In this document: piece after piece, positions 1 to 8,030 of the stretch
Layout of the letters: the number at the start of each line of letters is the position of its first letter
Numbering within the stretch: the stretch's first letter is position 1
From: Chersky-840 sp035604715
GTDB taxonomy: Bacteria > Actinomycetota > Acidimicrobiia > Acidimicrobiales > UBA8190
Assembly (NCBI GenBank): GCA_963731665.1
Contig: CAVSWP010000003.1
Location: 1 to 64,000 of the forward strand
Length of the DNA: 64,000 bases
Reading direction: 5' to 3'
Position numbers and translations under genes: made by a program
The notes under the pieces: generated by a model
What the model was told of the DNA's origin: nothing
Seen by the model: only the letters and a program-made list of their open reading frames with translations
Databases searched by the model: none

Positions 1-16
1 GTTGAGGATGACGCCC

Positions 17-238
17 TCAATGATTGCTCGAAGTTCCTCTGAGTCCTCGGTTGACTCCATGGCCGCCAGGTTGCTCCCGTGAAATACCGACACAACCCAT
101 GCCCTCATCCTCGTGTGTTGCCCGCCACGCCAGCCACGCCTCCCCATCGGGATCTTGGTCATCTTCCTCGATGGCGTTGATGAGGGCGACAAGTTCAATC
201 TCGCCGTCTTTGTTCACGTCGTACTCGATGAAAAGCAA
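17..238 (-). CDS. small acidic hypothetical protein
   Basis: A 73-residue reading frame that I do not recognise. The first half is strongly acidic and reads like real protein, with an Asp-rich stretch reminiscent of a calcium-loop (DVNKDGEIE) followed by a second acidic run. The last 25 residues are Gly/Arg-rich and less convincing. The start is TTG, and coding-like sequence continues a few codons upstream of it, so the true N-terminus may lie further right. The divergent neighbour is the broken VOC gene. It could be the tail of a longer gene. Confidence 0.35.
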   Translation of the reverse strand: MLFIEYDVNKDGEIELVALINAIEEDDQDPDGEAWLAWRATHEDEGMGCVGISREQPGGHGVNRGLRGTSSNH

Positions 239-420
239 TGCTCGTCCTTCTCGAAGCGGGACTCAATCCCGATATATGGAATGTTGGTTGCCACTGTATG
301 ACAGAGACGCCCCCATGCCGGGGCGGGCTCCTCTCGTTAGTCCGTGGTCAATCGGCCCGTCCGACACCCGGCACTCAAAGCAGCAATGATGAGGTTGGTG
401 ACGAAAAGAGGCCAAGGATG

Positions 421-1127
421 ATGAACCAGGACTTCCCGGTCCAGGGCGTCGAGATGTCCGTGCTCCTCGTCGTTGGGGACCTGGATCGTGCTCGGGCCTT
501 CTACCGGGACGTGCTCGGGGCTACGGAATTCGCCAGTATGGTGGCACGTCTGCCGTGATGCAGTTTGAGGGTACGTGGCTGGTGCTCGCGACTGGTGGCG
601 GGCCGACGCCGGACAAGCCCACGATCACGTTCCGACCTCCCCCTGATACGAACACGGTCAGCCACGAACTGACGATCAAGGTGCCGGACTGTTGGCTGGC
701 ATATCAGGTACTGGTAGGGCGAGGGGCAGAGTTCCTCTCGCCTCCGGTGGAGCACGACTGGGAGATCAGGTGCTTCTTTCGTGACCCGGACGGCCACCTG
801 CTGGAAATCAGCCAGACGAGAGACGTCATGAGCCCTGAGCGACGACGGCGAATAAAGCCTACTCGAAAATACGTCTCGGCATCAGTTCTGCCATCATTAA
901 TCGCCGTGGCTGCTCAACAACATCGGACCAAGGTGCGTCGTCGTCGTGATCTCTGGGTCGTCTCCTGTTCGTGTGACTGGTCCGAGGAGGCGGTGTCGGA
1001 GTTCAGCGCATTGATGGCACTACGCCGTCATCAGGAACCACGGACTCAGTGCAGTTCGCCAGCCCAGCTGACGGGGCGATCGGCTGGTGATTTGAAAACC
1101 CCTACCTACCTCCGTTCTGCATGGTGA
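421..1127 (+). pseudogene. VOC (glyoxalase-like) protein, frameshifted
   Basis: Two frames together make a VOC-superfamily protein. The N-terminal part (from ATG 421; ATG 418 is also possible, with AAGAGG upstream) reads VLLVVGDLDRARAFYRDVLG, the classic first beta-alpha unit. It then breaks at about 529-532. The second frame continues RQYGGTSAVMQF from the break and ends its fold with FFRDPDGHLLEISQTR, the usual VOC C-terminal strand. One missing C in GAATTCGCC would restore one frame. The second frame stays open to 1127, beyond the usual family length; that tail has a Cys-x-Cys-x-Trp patch and may be run-through or a separate domain. VOC proteins bind a metal for isomerase, dioxygenase or resistance roles; the substrate is unknown here. 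Confidence 0.7.
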
Positions 1128-1204
1128 CCGACGCCGTAGACAATGCGATGATGTGCAAATGATTTCACTCGAAGTACCGTCCCTCCGCTGGTGCGCTCGG
1201 TGCC

Positions 1205-2031
1205 ATGGTGACCGGTATCAACCTAACCAAGGTGACGGAAAGTGATGAGCTTGACGGGCTGCGAAGGGCGTTGGCCGATCACCTCGTGGTCTTCCTTCCC
1301 GACCAGCACATGGACCTCGACGACCTCGAACGGGTCACCGACCTGCTCGGCGGCAGAGATCCACCCCCTTCGTGACGCCGCTCCAGGACCGTCCTTATGT
1401 CATCCGGGTCATCAAGGAGCCGGAGGATCAGCTCAACTTCGCTAACGCCTGGCACAGCGACCTGAGCTACCTAGCTGAACCACCGTCGTACACGCTGCTC
1501 CATGCATCGGAGGTCCCAGAGTTCGGAGGCGACACGCTCTGGTCCAATCAGTACATGGCCTACGAGACCCTGTCCCGGGGACTGAAGGAAACCCTCGTCG
1601 AACTTCGGGCCGTGCACTCAGCTGGCATGGCCTACGGGACCGGGGGGTTTCTCGACCAAGTGAAGGACCTCACGTCCATGGCCATCGCTCCGTCACCTGA
1701 CGCATATGAGGAGCACACCCATCCCGCCGTCGTCGAGCATCCGGTCACCAACAGGGCGGCGCTGTACGTGAACCCCGTGTATACGACCAGATTCGAGGGC
1801 TGGAGCCCGGCTGAGTCGCAAGCGTTGCTGGTCCACATCTACCGTCATGCCACAAACGAGAACTTCACGTGCCGACTCCGTTGGGCTCGGCACACCCTTG
1901 CGATTTGGGACAACCGGTGCACCATGCACAACGCTCTGAACGACTACTCAGGCGTACGAAGGGAGATGTTCCGCACAAGTGCAAAAGGCTCGGCTCCTCG
2001 GGCTTGGCCTGCCGCTGCAGGAAAACGCTGA
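1205..2031 (+). pseudogene. TauD/TfdA-family 2-oxoglutarate dioxygenase, frameshifted
   Basis: The first segment (from ATG 1205) reads VTGINLTKV...DHLVVFLPDQ, typical of the N-terminus of alpha-ketoglutarate-dependent taurine/2,4-D dioxygenases. The frame changes at about 1350-1371, and the rest (ending at 2031) carries the iron ligands HSD near the middle, the distal His in CTMHNALND, and the 2-oxoglutarate-binding Arg in RREMFRTS. In-frame family-like sequence (SAGALGA) precedes the ATG back to a TGA at 1160, so the original start was upstream. The C-terminal tail after the Arg motif is short and degenerate. Either a recent pseudogene or a sequencing indel. The substrate cannot be told. Confidence 0.75.
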
Positions 2032-2263
2032 CATGGCACCCATCATCAAGGATTTGAATCGATTTGGGTCCCATGCCAAGCGACATTGTTGGAGTGAGTA
2101 GTTGCCGAGGGCAGTAGCACCCGAGAGCCAAGGCCGAGCGACGGACTCGTGACCCGAACGTGACCCAAGCAGCGGTCGGGAAGCGGTTTCAAGGGGGAAC
2201 GGGGAGAGTACTAATGAACCGTTACCTCGGATCAAATCGAAGAGCTGGACTTGCAAAGACCTT

Positions 2264-2304
2264 CGCAACGTAGAAGTCGGCGGTTCGAGTCCGCTCACCT
2301 CCAC
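2264..2304 (+). repeat. tRNA 3'-end-like relic, repeat copy A
   Basis: The sequence reads like a T-arm and acceptor 3' strand: GCGG-TTCGAGT-CCGC followed by CACCTCCA. No matching 5' acceptor strand (GGAGGTG) is visible upstream within tRNA distance, so this is a fragment, perhaps an old integration-site remnant. The CTCACCTCCACTGACC part recurs at 5559, 28129 and, with changes, 31098. It is followed by an inverted match: GGTTCGAG at 2282-2289 and CTCGAACC at 2329-2336. Confidence 0.4.
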
Positions 2305-2344
2305 TGACCTCATAAGAGAGTGTTGACTCTCGAACCATTGACCT

Positions 2345-2400
2345 GAGCCATATCGGGCGGGTCCTGCGCTTTGAGCGATATCGGGCGGGTTCTGCGCTTT
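2345..2400. repeat. two tandem copies of a 28-bp unit
   Basis: Units 2345-2372 and 2373-2400 differ at only two positions. Each starts GAGC(c/g)ATATCGGGCGGGT and ends CTGCGCTTT. The related repeat at 5605-5640 carries only one degenerate unit. Function unknown. Confidence 0.8.
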
Positions 2401-2555
2401 AAGGGAGGAATCCGAGGGGCGATCTGACGGCACCTTCCGCCCGGGCCAGACGAATACACCTCGCGCCGGGATCTGCGGTTATGGGCGCCATGAGGCGATA
2501 GGTGCGAGGACACAGCCCTTCTGAGCACACTCTGCGGGTGGCTCACCCACCAGAG

Positions 2556-3359
2556 CTACTGAGGCGCTCCTGCTGTCATCTGGGCCAACATCTGTTCCAG
2601 CGCCGCCTGATCTGGACCGATGAACGGTTGCGCAGTGGGTGTGGCTGCGAGCGAGCCCAGCAGTCGTTCGGTCATGGCGCCCGAGGCGGCCGGCAGATGG
2701 CTGCTCAGCACCATCGTGGGGTTCATCTCGCGGATCTGGTTCAACTCCTTCGCGAGCGCGGCAGGGTCGGTTTTGTGGACCCATGGCGAGTCGATCGTCG
2801 CCCAGAGGACCTGTCCCTGCCGCAGCTCGTCGTCCGAGAGGTCATCAGCCCGCTCAGGAACCGCCTGGAGCAGTGCCCCAAAGCAGTCTGAGCTGAAGAA
2901 CGCTCCCGACTTGTCGTCGCGGAAGCCGGTCGTAGACGGGTTGTCGAACACCGGTGGCTTGACGGCGGTGAGCGTGCGGTCGCCCACGGTGATCGCCTGT
3001 CCTGGGTTCAACAGGTGGACCCTGTCCATCGGCAACGGGGCTGAAGTCGTCATGATGCCCACGCCGAGGAACGTGGTGATCACACGGAGCCCCGGATTCT
3101 CGGTGAGCAACTGATGCAGCGTTCCGATGTGATCGAAGTCCGTGTGAGTGAGCCAGATCCACTTGAGGTCGGCCGGGTCGATGACCGAGTGAAGGGCCGA
3201 CATGAACTGGTCGCTCTCCACCACTGCTCCGGTATCGACCAGCACCGGCTCGGGACCGTGGAGGACGAAGGCGTTGATGGGAATGAGGCCGAAGCCCGGG
3301 ATCGGGAAGCTCGAGGTCAGAACGTCGATGTCGGTTGCGGCTTTGTAGGTGGTGACCAT
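2556..3359 (-). CDS. MBL-fold metallo-hydrolase
   Basis: A 267-residue protein of the metallo-beta-lactamase fold. The motif THTDFDH (about residue 91) is the HxHxDH metal-binding motif in a variant form with Thr-Asp replacing the second His position, as in some MBL-fold subfamilies. The preceding strand LVDTGAVV, the SSDCFG Asp and the late SSHLPA His fit the fold. The start ATG at 3359 has AAGGAGA upstream. It is the last gene of an operon: the cupin ends 29 bp upstream, and the SRPBCC gene precedes that. Members hydrolyse lactones, thioesters or act as flavodiiron-like oxidases. The substrate is unknown, but the cupin and SRPBCC neighbours suggest handling of a small organic molecule under TetR control. 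Confidence 0.85.
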   Translation of the reverse strand: MVTTYKAATDIDVLTSSFPIPGFGLIPINAFVLHGPEPVLVDTGAVVESDQFMSALHSVIDPADLKWIWLTHTDFDHIGTLHQLLTENPGLRVITTFLGVGIMTTSAPLPMDRVHLLNPGQAITVGDRTLTAVKPPVFDNPSTTGFRDDKSGAFFSSDCFGALLQAVPERADDLSDDELRQGQVLWATIDSPWVHKTDPAALAKELNQIREMNPTMVLSSHLPAASGAMTERLLGSLAATPTAQPFIGPDQAALEQMLAQMTAGAPQ

Positions 3360-3388
3360 GGTCCTTCTCCTTGGTGATTGGTGGTTAT

Positions 3389-3871
3389 TCAGGGTTCGAG
3401 GATGTCGAGCCCGTAGGTTCGTGCAGCGGCGGCGAGAAGTTGGGCGTCTCGCTGGGGAAGATCTGCCGGTGGCAGGGTCAACCTGGTCGCCGGCGATCCA
3501 CAGGTTCGGGTGAAATCCTCGAATCCGGCGGGGGTGAGCAACAAGAGGAAACGAGCCTCGGTCGAGTCGACGCGGAAGCGGTGCTCAACCATGCGGGGAC
3601 CGAACACGAAGGCACCGGCGGAAGCGGTGCGTTGCTCGTCGCCGAGCCAGAAGGTGAGATTGCCGTCGAGGATGAACCACGCTTCGTCTTCATGGTGGTG
3701 TCGGTGGCTGGGCGAGCCCGAGCCCATTGGTGCGCGCACCTCGGCCACCGCCAGGTTTCCGGACGTCTGGGCACCGGTCGTCTTGTAGGTGAGGAGGCCT
3801 CCGGAGAACCAGAGTGCCTCCCCCGATTCGGCATCGAGTAGATAGCCGCCGGGTGCAACGTTCAGGGTCAC
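3389..3871 (-). CDS. cupin-domain protein
   Basis: A 160-residue single-domain cupin. Cupin motif 1 is visible as HRHHHEDEAWFILDG (around residue 56), with His and Glu ligands, and motif 2 as GAFVFGPRMVEHRF (around residue 86). Such cupins bind Fe, Mn or Zn and act as dioxygenases, isomerases or binding proteins. The start ATG overlaps the stop of the upstream SRPBCC gene (ATGA, 3868-3871), showing translational coupling. Residues after 110 form an alpha-helical tail without a known motif. The substrate is not identifiable. Confidence 0.87.
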   Translation of the reverse strand: MTLNVAPGGYLLDAESGEALWFSGGLLTYKTTGAQTSGNLAVAEVRAPMGSGSPSHRHHHEDEAWFILDGNLTFWLGDEQRTASAGAFVFGPRMVEHRFRVDSTEARFLLLLTPAGFEDFTRTCGSPATRLTLPPADLPQRDAQLLAAAARTYGLDILEP

Positions 3872-4374
3872 GGCTGGTCGCTCGCGGGACTCATGTCCTC
3901 GGCGGCGGTCTTCAGTTGCTGGAGTGTGTGCCGCATGCCTTCAAGGAGTTCGCGGTGCCGGTTGGTCGGGACGTCGAGTATCCGAGCCCAGACGGGGATC
4001 CGCTTGACCTCGTAGGATTCGGTGACCCGTGTACCACCGGCGGCGGGCTCGAAACGGTAGCGCCACACGGTGGACTCGTGGCCGCCCTCTTCGGTGGCGA
4101 AGGCGAACTCGCGTCCGGCGTCGGCGGTGAGGACGCGGCCGCGACGAGACCAGCGCATGAGGCCCCGCGGCCCGCCCCGGTTGTGGCCGACGAACCTGGC
4201 GCCTTCGGCTGGCCCGGTGGCACCGTCCTCCCACTGGACGTGCTGGCACTCGGGGCTCCACTCGCCCATTCGGCACAGGTCGGCGACCATCGGATACAGG
4301 CGCTCGGGGGTGGCGTTGATGACGATCTGCTCGTTGTCCTGGGTCAGCCACCACCGTTGGTTCCTCGGGGCCAT
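3868..4374 (-). CDS. SRPBCC (polyketide cyclase/START-like) protein
   Basis: A 168-residue protein beginning MAPRNQRWW. I chose ATG 4374 because GGAGGA lies just upstream; an in-frame start at 4413 would cover the promoter. The helix-grip fold is seen in the pattern INATPERLYPMVADLCRMGEWSPEC, then GARFVGHN, and a long C-terminal helix ending in LLEGMRHTLQQLK. These proteins bind hydrophobic ligands in a deep pocket. First gene of a three-gene operon with the cupin and the metallo-hydrolase, divergent from a TetR regulator. Likely regulated by that TetR through the symmetric promoter at 4392-4442. Confidence 0.85.
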   Translation of the reverse strand: MAPRNQRWWLTQDNEQIVINATPERLYPMVADLCRMGEWSPECQHVQWEDGATGPAEGARFVGHNRGGPRGLMRWSRRGRVLTADAGREFAFATEEGGHESTVWRYRFEPAAGGTRVTESYEVKRIPVWARILDVPTNRHRELLEGMRHTLQQLKTAAEDMSPASDQP

Positions 4375-4391
4375 CGGGTCCTCCCTCGTCG

Positions 4392-4442
4392 TTGACAGCA
4401 TCCGCTGGGACACAAGCTACGATCATTAGCTCTAGCTGTCAA
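4392..4442. promoter_or_regulatory. divergent promoter with TTGACAGC inverted repeat
   Basis: TTGACAGC (4392-4399) and GCTGTCAA (4435-4442) form a perfect 8-bp inverted repeat. On the minus strand, TTGACA at 4442-4437, a 17-bp spacer and TAGCTT at 4419-4414 make a sigma-70-like promoter for the SRPBCC operon. Just outside, AAGATCTT (4457-4464) is a palindrome beside the TetR start. These are candidate operator sites for the TetR protein; that is inference. Confidence 0.5.
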
Positions 4443-4462
4443 GCCAAGGATCTGCTAAGATC

Positions 4463-5155
4463 TTGCATGTGAAGAGCGATGGTGCCACAGCAGAGAGCCA
4501 GACGCTGCGACCGCTCGACCGGCGGGCCCGACGTCGCCGGGAGACCATCGAGGAGATCCTCGACATTGCCGAGGACGTGATGGCCGAGGAGGGGGTCAAC
4601 GGCCTCAGTCTGGCAGAGGTGGCACGGCGCCTCGGGGTGCAGCCCCCCTCGCTCTACAAGTACTTCCCTTCCCTGATGGCCGTCTATGACGCGATCTTTC
4701 TCCGCGGTCAACTTGAGCACCTCGAGGTCATGCGTAAAGCCATGACCGATTCAGAACCCGGACTGCCCGCCTTGACCGCCGGGCTGGAGGCGAGCGGGCG
4801 CTGGGCGCTCGCTCACCGGGCGACGGCACAGCTCATGTTTTGGCGCCCTGTTCCGAGCTTCGAGCCCTCCGCCGGGGCGTTCGCCCCCAGCGTCGAGATG
4901 GTCGCCCTCCAGCGCGCCGCCATGGCTGACGCTGTCGCCGCCGGACAGCTCGGTCCCGGAGCCAACTCCGATGAGGCCGTGTACCTCGTCTCGACTCTCA
5001 TCGTTGGGGTGCTCAGCCAGGCCATGGCGAACGAGCCCGAACTCGAATGGGGACAGGGTCGATTCACTTCCACATTCCCGAAGCTGATGAAACTCCTCGT
5101 GGCCGCCTATCCCATTCCCACCTCTGGATCGAAGCGGGGAAGCAGCGGTCGCTGA
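4463..5155 (+). CDS. TetR-family transcriptional regulator
   Basis: About 230 residues. The N-terminal helix-turn-helix is clear: ILDIAEDVMAEEGVNGLSL, then AEVARRLGVQPPSLYKYFPS (about residues 50-70). The C-terminal ligand domain is of the type often annotated TetR_C_33 (RATAQLMFWRPVPSFEPS). The first codon is TTG 4463; GTG 4469 is equally possible and no strong Shine-Dalgarno decides. It is divergent from the SRPBCC-cupin-MBL operon, so it probably represses that operon and itself, released by a small ligand. Confidence 0.85.
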   Translation: MHVKSDGATAESQTLRPLDRRARRRRETIEEILDIAEDVMAEEGVNGLSLAEVARRLGVQPPSLYKYFPSLMAVYDAIFLRGQLEHLEVMRKAMTDSEPGLPALTAGLEASGRWALAHRATAQLMFWRPVPSFEPSAGAFAPSVEMVALQRAAMADAVAAGQLGPGANSDEAVYLVSTLIVGVLSQAMANEPELEWGQGRFTSTFPKLMKLLVAAYPIPTSGSKRGSSGR

Positions 5156-5729
5156 CCTCATTGCCCATCGTCAGATCCGATTCGGCCCACCCAACGACCT
5201 CTGGATCCATGACGCTAGGACTGAGCAGCGAGCTGGAAGTGGCGAGCGCATATTCGCGGCATTCATCCCGCTGTGCTGCGATGTTTGCCCGTCATCCTCA
5301 CTGCACCTGCCGGTTCTGCTCGGGTTAGAGCGAGACACGCCTGGGGCCGAGGTACTTCGGAAATACCCGAAGGCAGAGACACAGGGGGGTGGTCGGCCGC
5401 GAAACTGGAGAACCACGGCGGGACCATTCAATCGTTCTCCGGGCCGACCAAGGGGAAGTCCAAGCCCTGAGCCGACCGCCGGATGTCACTCAAATGCCTG
5501 GTCAAGGCCCAGAGGGTTTCAATCTTCTCCCTGATATCTTGGTTCGAGAGTTGTCCGCTCACCTCCACTGACCTAATAAGAGAGTGTTGACTCTCGAACC
5601 ATGGACCGGAGCGATATTCGGCGGTAATACGCTCTCGGGGACGGGAATCCGAGGCGCGAGTTAACGGCTGTGCCGTCGGGTCATACAGATATACGTTGCG
5701 AATTGTGTCTGCTGCGTTCTATGGACGGA
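5156..5729. other. gene-free stretch carrying repeat copy B
   Basis: No gene is supported between the TetR gene and arsM. The right two-thirds are the repeat family described at 5430-5720. The left third has no feature I can name. Confidence 0.5.
5430..5720. repeat. repeat copy B with 11-bp inverted repeat
   Basis: 5430-5572 matches 28006-28141 closely (shared blocks CCAAGGGGAAGTCCAAGCCC, TGATxTCTTGGTTCGAGAG, TTGTCCGCTCACCTCCACT) and 31022-31112 more loosely. 5559-5720 is similar to 2291-2490. GGTTCGAGAGT (5541-5551) and ACTCTCGAACC (5590-5600) are a perfect 11-bp inverted repeat enclosing 38 bp, and a smaller GAGAGT-GTTG-ACTCTC hairpin sits at 5579-5595. It looks like a mobile or recombination-derived non-coding unit. 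Confidence 0.65.
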
Positions 5730-6566
5730 CTACTCAAGCTTTTCGCCTCGAACGAATGCGCTCATGATCGAGCCGGCCAAGTCCGCCATGATCTCGTCGC
5801 GGTCGATGTCCTCGGGAAGCTCGAGTTGTAACGATAGTTCGGCGGCCAAGGCGGCGATGTCCTCATCCTCGTAGACCTTCGTTGGCGTGACAGAGACGTT
5901 CTCGAAGCCGGCAGCCCGTAGCTTCGTCCGGTAGTCCTCGTCGACTAGCGCGCCGGCGACGCAACCCGTCCATAACCCGATGAGCGCTCGAGTCGATTCG
6001 GACAGGGGTCGCAGCAACACGATGTCGGAGATGGCCAGTCGCCCCCCGGGCTTGAGCACCCGAAACGCCTCCCGGACCACCGCGTCTTTGTCCGGGGACA
6101 GGTTGACGACGCAGTTGGATATCACCACGTCGACGGTGGCATCGGGCAGGGGGATGTCCTCGATGGTGCCCCGCAGGAACTCGGCGTTGGTCACCCCGGC
6201 TTCGACTTGGTTCTTCCGGGCCAGATCGAGCATCTCGGGCGTCATGTCCAGCCCGTAGGCTTTGCCGCTCGGTCCCACCCGTCGAGCCGATAACAGAACG
6301 TCGATGCCGCCGCCCGAGCCGAGGTCGAGGACCACGTCGCCGGGTTGAAGGTCGGCCAACATGGTCGGATTGCCACACCCGAGCGACGCCGCCAGGGCGT
6401 CGGTGGGCAGTACCTCGGTGTCGCTGTCGTCGTAGAGGGTGCGGCCGAAGAGGCCTGATGCGGTGCCGCTCGGCCCACCGCTTGAAGCATCGGTCGCGGC
6501 CCGGGCCGCGTCGGCATAGCGATCGCGCACCGCAGAATGGATCTGGTCGGACTCACTCGTGCTCAT
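5730..6566 (-). CDS. arsM: arsenite S-adenosylmethionine methyltransferase
   Basis: A 278-residue ArsM. It transfers methyl groups from S-adenosylmethionine to As(III), giving methylated and finally volatile arsenicals. The SAM-binding motif DLGSGGG is at 81-87. The three conserved cysteines of the family are visible: C64 (SLGCGNP), C152 (SNCVVNLSP) and C202 (TGCVAGAL). I chose the ATG at 6566 (MSTSESDQIH), which overlaps the end of the upstream dioxygenase gene by 14 bp; a longer frame upstream reads into that gene. It lies last in the arsR-dioxygenase-arsM operon, so it is expected to be de-repressed by As(III) through ArsR. Confidence 0.93.
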   Translation of the reverse strand: MSTSESDQIHSAVRDRYADAARAATDASSGGPSGTASGLFGRTLYDDSDTEVLPTDALAASLGCGNPTMLADLQPGDVVLDLGSGGGIDVLLSARRVGPSGKAYGLDMTPEMLDLARKNQVEAGVTNAEFLRGTIEDIPLPDATVDVVISNCVVNLSPDKDAVVREAFRVLKPGGRLAISDIVLLRPLSESTRALIGLWTGCVAGALVDEDYRTKLRAAGFENVSVTPTKVYEDEDIAALAAELSLQLELPEDIDRDEIMADLAGSIMSAFVRGEKLE

Positions 6567-7582
6567 GTTGCCCCCGCTGGGTTGCTGGCTCGGGATACTG
6601 CTCCCGCTTGGGGATGCCGCCGCGCAGGATCTCGTCAACGCTCGTGAAGGCGTGGGCTGTGAGCCACAGACGTAACAGGTGGCGCCGGCGACCCTTGTCG
6701 TCGTGGTCTTCGTAGGCCTCGCGACAGTGCAGGATCTTGGCGTTGGCCAGGAGTTGGACGTCGCCGGGCTCGAAGTCCATCTCGAGGTGGAAGGCGGGAT
6801 CGTTGGCGATCGACTCGATCAGGTCCAACGCCTCTCGTTGGGGGTCGGTGAGCCGCGGAACCTGGGAGTGGCGCTGGGCATCTCTGATATACCACCCGAT
6901 GTAGAACATCCGGGGAGCGTCCTCCACGTCGTTGAACACGGGCAGGGCGAAGTAGGGGTCCTCGCCCGGCGACTGCTCGTTGTTGCGGTCCCAGTACATG
7001 GGCTCGTAGAGCACATCGAGTAGGTCAGGACGGCGGCGGAGAATCTCGTTGTAGACGGCGAGCGAGCTGGCGATGCGGCTCTCGCCACCGGACCTGGCCC
7101 CCTGGAGACACAGCAGCCCGACGATGTCCGAGCCGTCGGTGTGGAAGTCCTGGCGTGACCTGGTCCGATACAGGCGCACGCTCGGGTCGGTGCGGACCAC
7201 GCCCTCGTCGCGCACGTGGCCGAGGAGGGTGGCATCGGCGTCCTGGCCGACCGGGGTGCCGAGTTGCCATCCGAGTCCGACGTAGGCCAACTCCGTCGCC
7301 TCGGGGGAGAGCTCGTCGACCGGGAACCCGCGCAGCAGGACGAACCCTCGTCCCTCGTGCAAGGCCTCCACCCACCGGGACAGTGCGGGCGCAAGCACGG
7401 GGAGGTCGAAGTCGGCGCGCTCGACGGTTGCCGGGGTGCGTCCCGATCTCGACGGCCCGGTTGGCGGCGTCGACGACGGCAGCGCGCTCGGCGGGCGTGA
7501 GGTGGGTGCACCACTGCGAGGAGTCTGCGACATCGGTGGCCCGCCAGACCGCAGGTGAGAGAGCGGGTTGGCGCGAGCTCAC
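6553..7582 (-). CDS. TauD/TfdA-family dioxygenase in the ars operon (frameshifted)
   Basis: A 2-oxoglutarate/Fe(II) oxygenase of about 340 residues in two frames. The main frame carries FHTDGSD (iron ligands His and Asp), ILHCREAYEDHDD with the distal His, and RRHLLRLWL with the 2-oxoglutarate Arg. The N-terminus (GTG 7582; sequence WCTHLTPAERAAVVDAANRAVEIG) is in another frame. Removing one A in the stretch near 7443 joins VEIG to RTPATVERADF exactly. The start lies within a few bases of the arsR stop and its end overlaps arsM, so it is a true member of the ars operon. Substrate unknown; a role in oxidising an organoarsenical or an arsenic-damaged metabolite is inference. The indel may be a sequence error. 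Confidence 0.8.
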
Positions 7583-7586
7583 GGCA

Positions 7587-7937
7587 TCACCCGACCGGTT
7601 GGAGCGCGGAACGGAGATCCGCCAGGCGTGCGCGGTCGAGCGAGTACCACACCCACTTGCCCCGCCGGTCACCATGGACGAGGCCGGCGTCGCTAAGGAT
7701 CTTCAGGTGGTGGGACACAGTGGGCTGGCTCTTGCCCAGCGGTTCGACGAAGTCGCACACGCAGACCTCGCCCTCGGGAGTGGCGGCGAGGATGCTGAGC
7801 ACCCGCAGCCGGACTGGGTCGGCCAGGGCCGTGAAGCCGAGGGCCAGCTCGGCGGCTTGGGCAGCGTCGAGCGGAGAGGCCAGCACCGAGGGGCAGCACT
7901 GGTCGGTCGGTTCGACAGTTGCGACCCGCTTGGCCAT
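7587..7937 (-). CDS. arsR: ArsR-family arsenic-responsive repressor
   Basis: A 116-residue winged-helix repressor. The helix-turn-helix is GKSQPTVSHHLKILSDAGLV (about 69-88). The As(III)-binding pair in the recognition-helix region, C59-x-C61 in EVCVCDF, is present, and an N-terminal vicinal pair C14-C15 could supply further thiol ligands, as in some actinobacterial ArsRs. The start ATG 7937 fits family length; a longer open frame upstream would cross the divergent promoter. First gene of arsR-dioxygenase-arsM. It probably controls both directions from the 93-bp intergenic region. Confidence 0.93.
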   Translation of the reverse strand: MAKRVATVEPTDQCCPSVLASPLDAAQAAELALGFTALADPVRLRVLSILAATPEGEVCVCDFVEPLGKSQPTVSHHLKILSDAGLVHGDRRGKWVWYSLDRARLADLRSALQPVG

Positions 7938-7960
7938 GGTCACTCCTCGTGGATAGTCCC

Positions 7961-8004
7961 TATTGACAGAGGTCGATGCATCGATCATAGTCCATGTATC
8001 GACA
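7961..8004. promoter_or_regulatory. ars divergent promoter and ArsR operator
   Basis: TTGACA (7963-7968), a 17-bp spacer and CATAGT (7986-7991) form a promoter for arsI. The spacer holds the perfect 12-bp palindrome TCGATGCATCGA (7973-7984), an obvious repressor site. A related half-site ATGTATCGACA follows at 7994-8004. On the minus strand TATGAT overlaps the same region as a possible arsR -10. ArsR binding here is inference. Confidence 0.6.
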
Positions 8005-8030
8005 GATGTCCATGGGACCGGAGGTCCGAC

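Larger units (their letters stand above)
2032..2555. other. gene-free stretch with tRNA-like relic and repeats
   Basis: No gene is supported here. It holds a tRNA-3'-end-like segment (2264-2304), a GAGAGT/ACTCTC hairpin (2315-2331), a 28-bp tandem repeat (2345-2400), and sequence to about 2490 that is a diverged copy of the repeat at 5541-5720. Confidence 0.6.
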
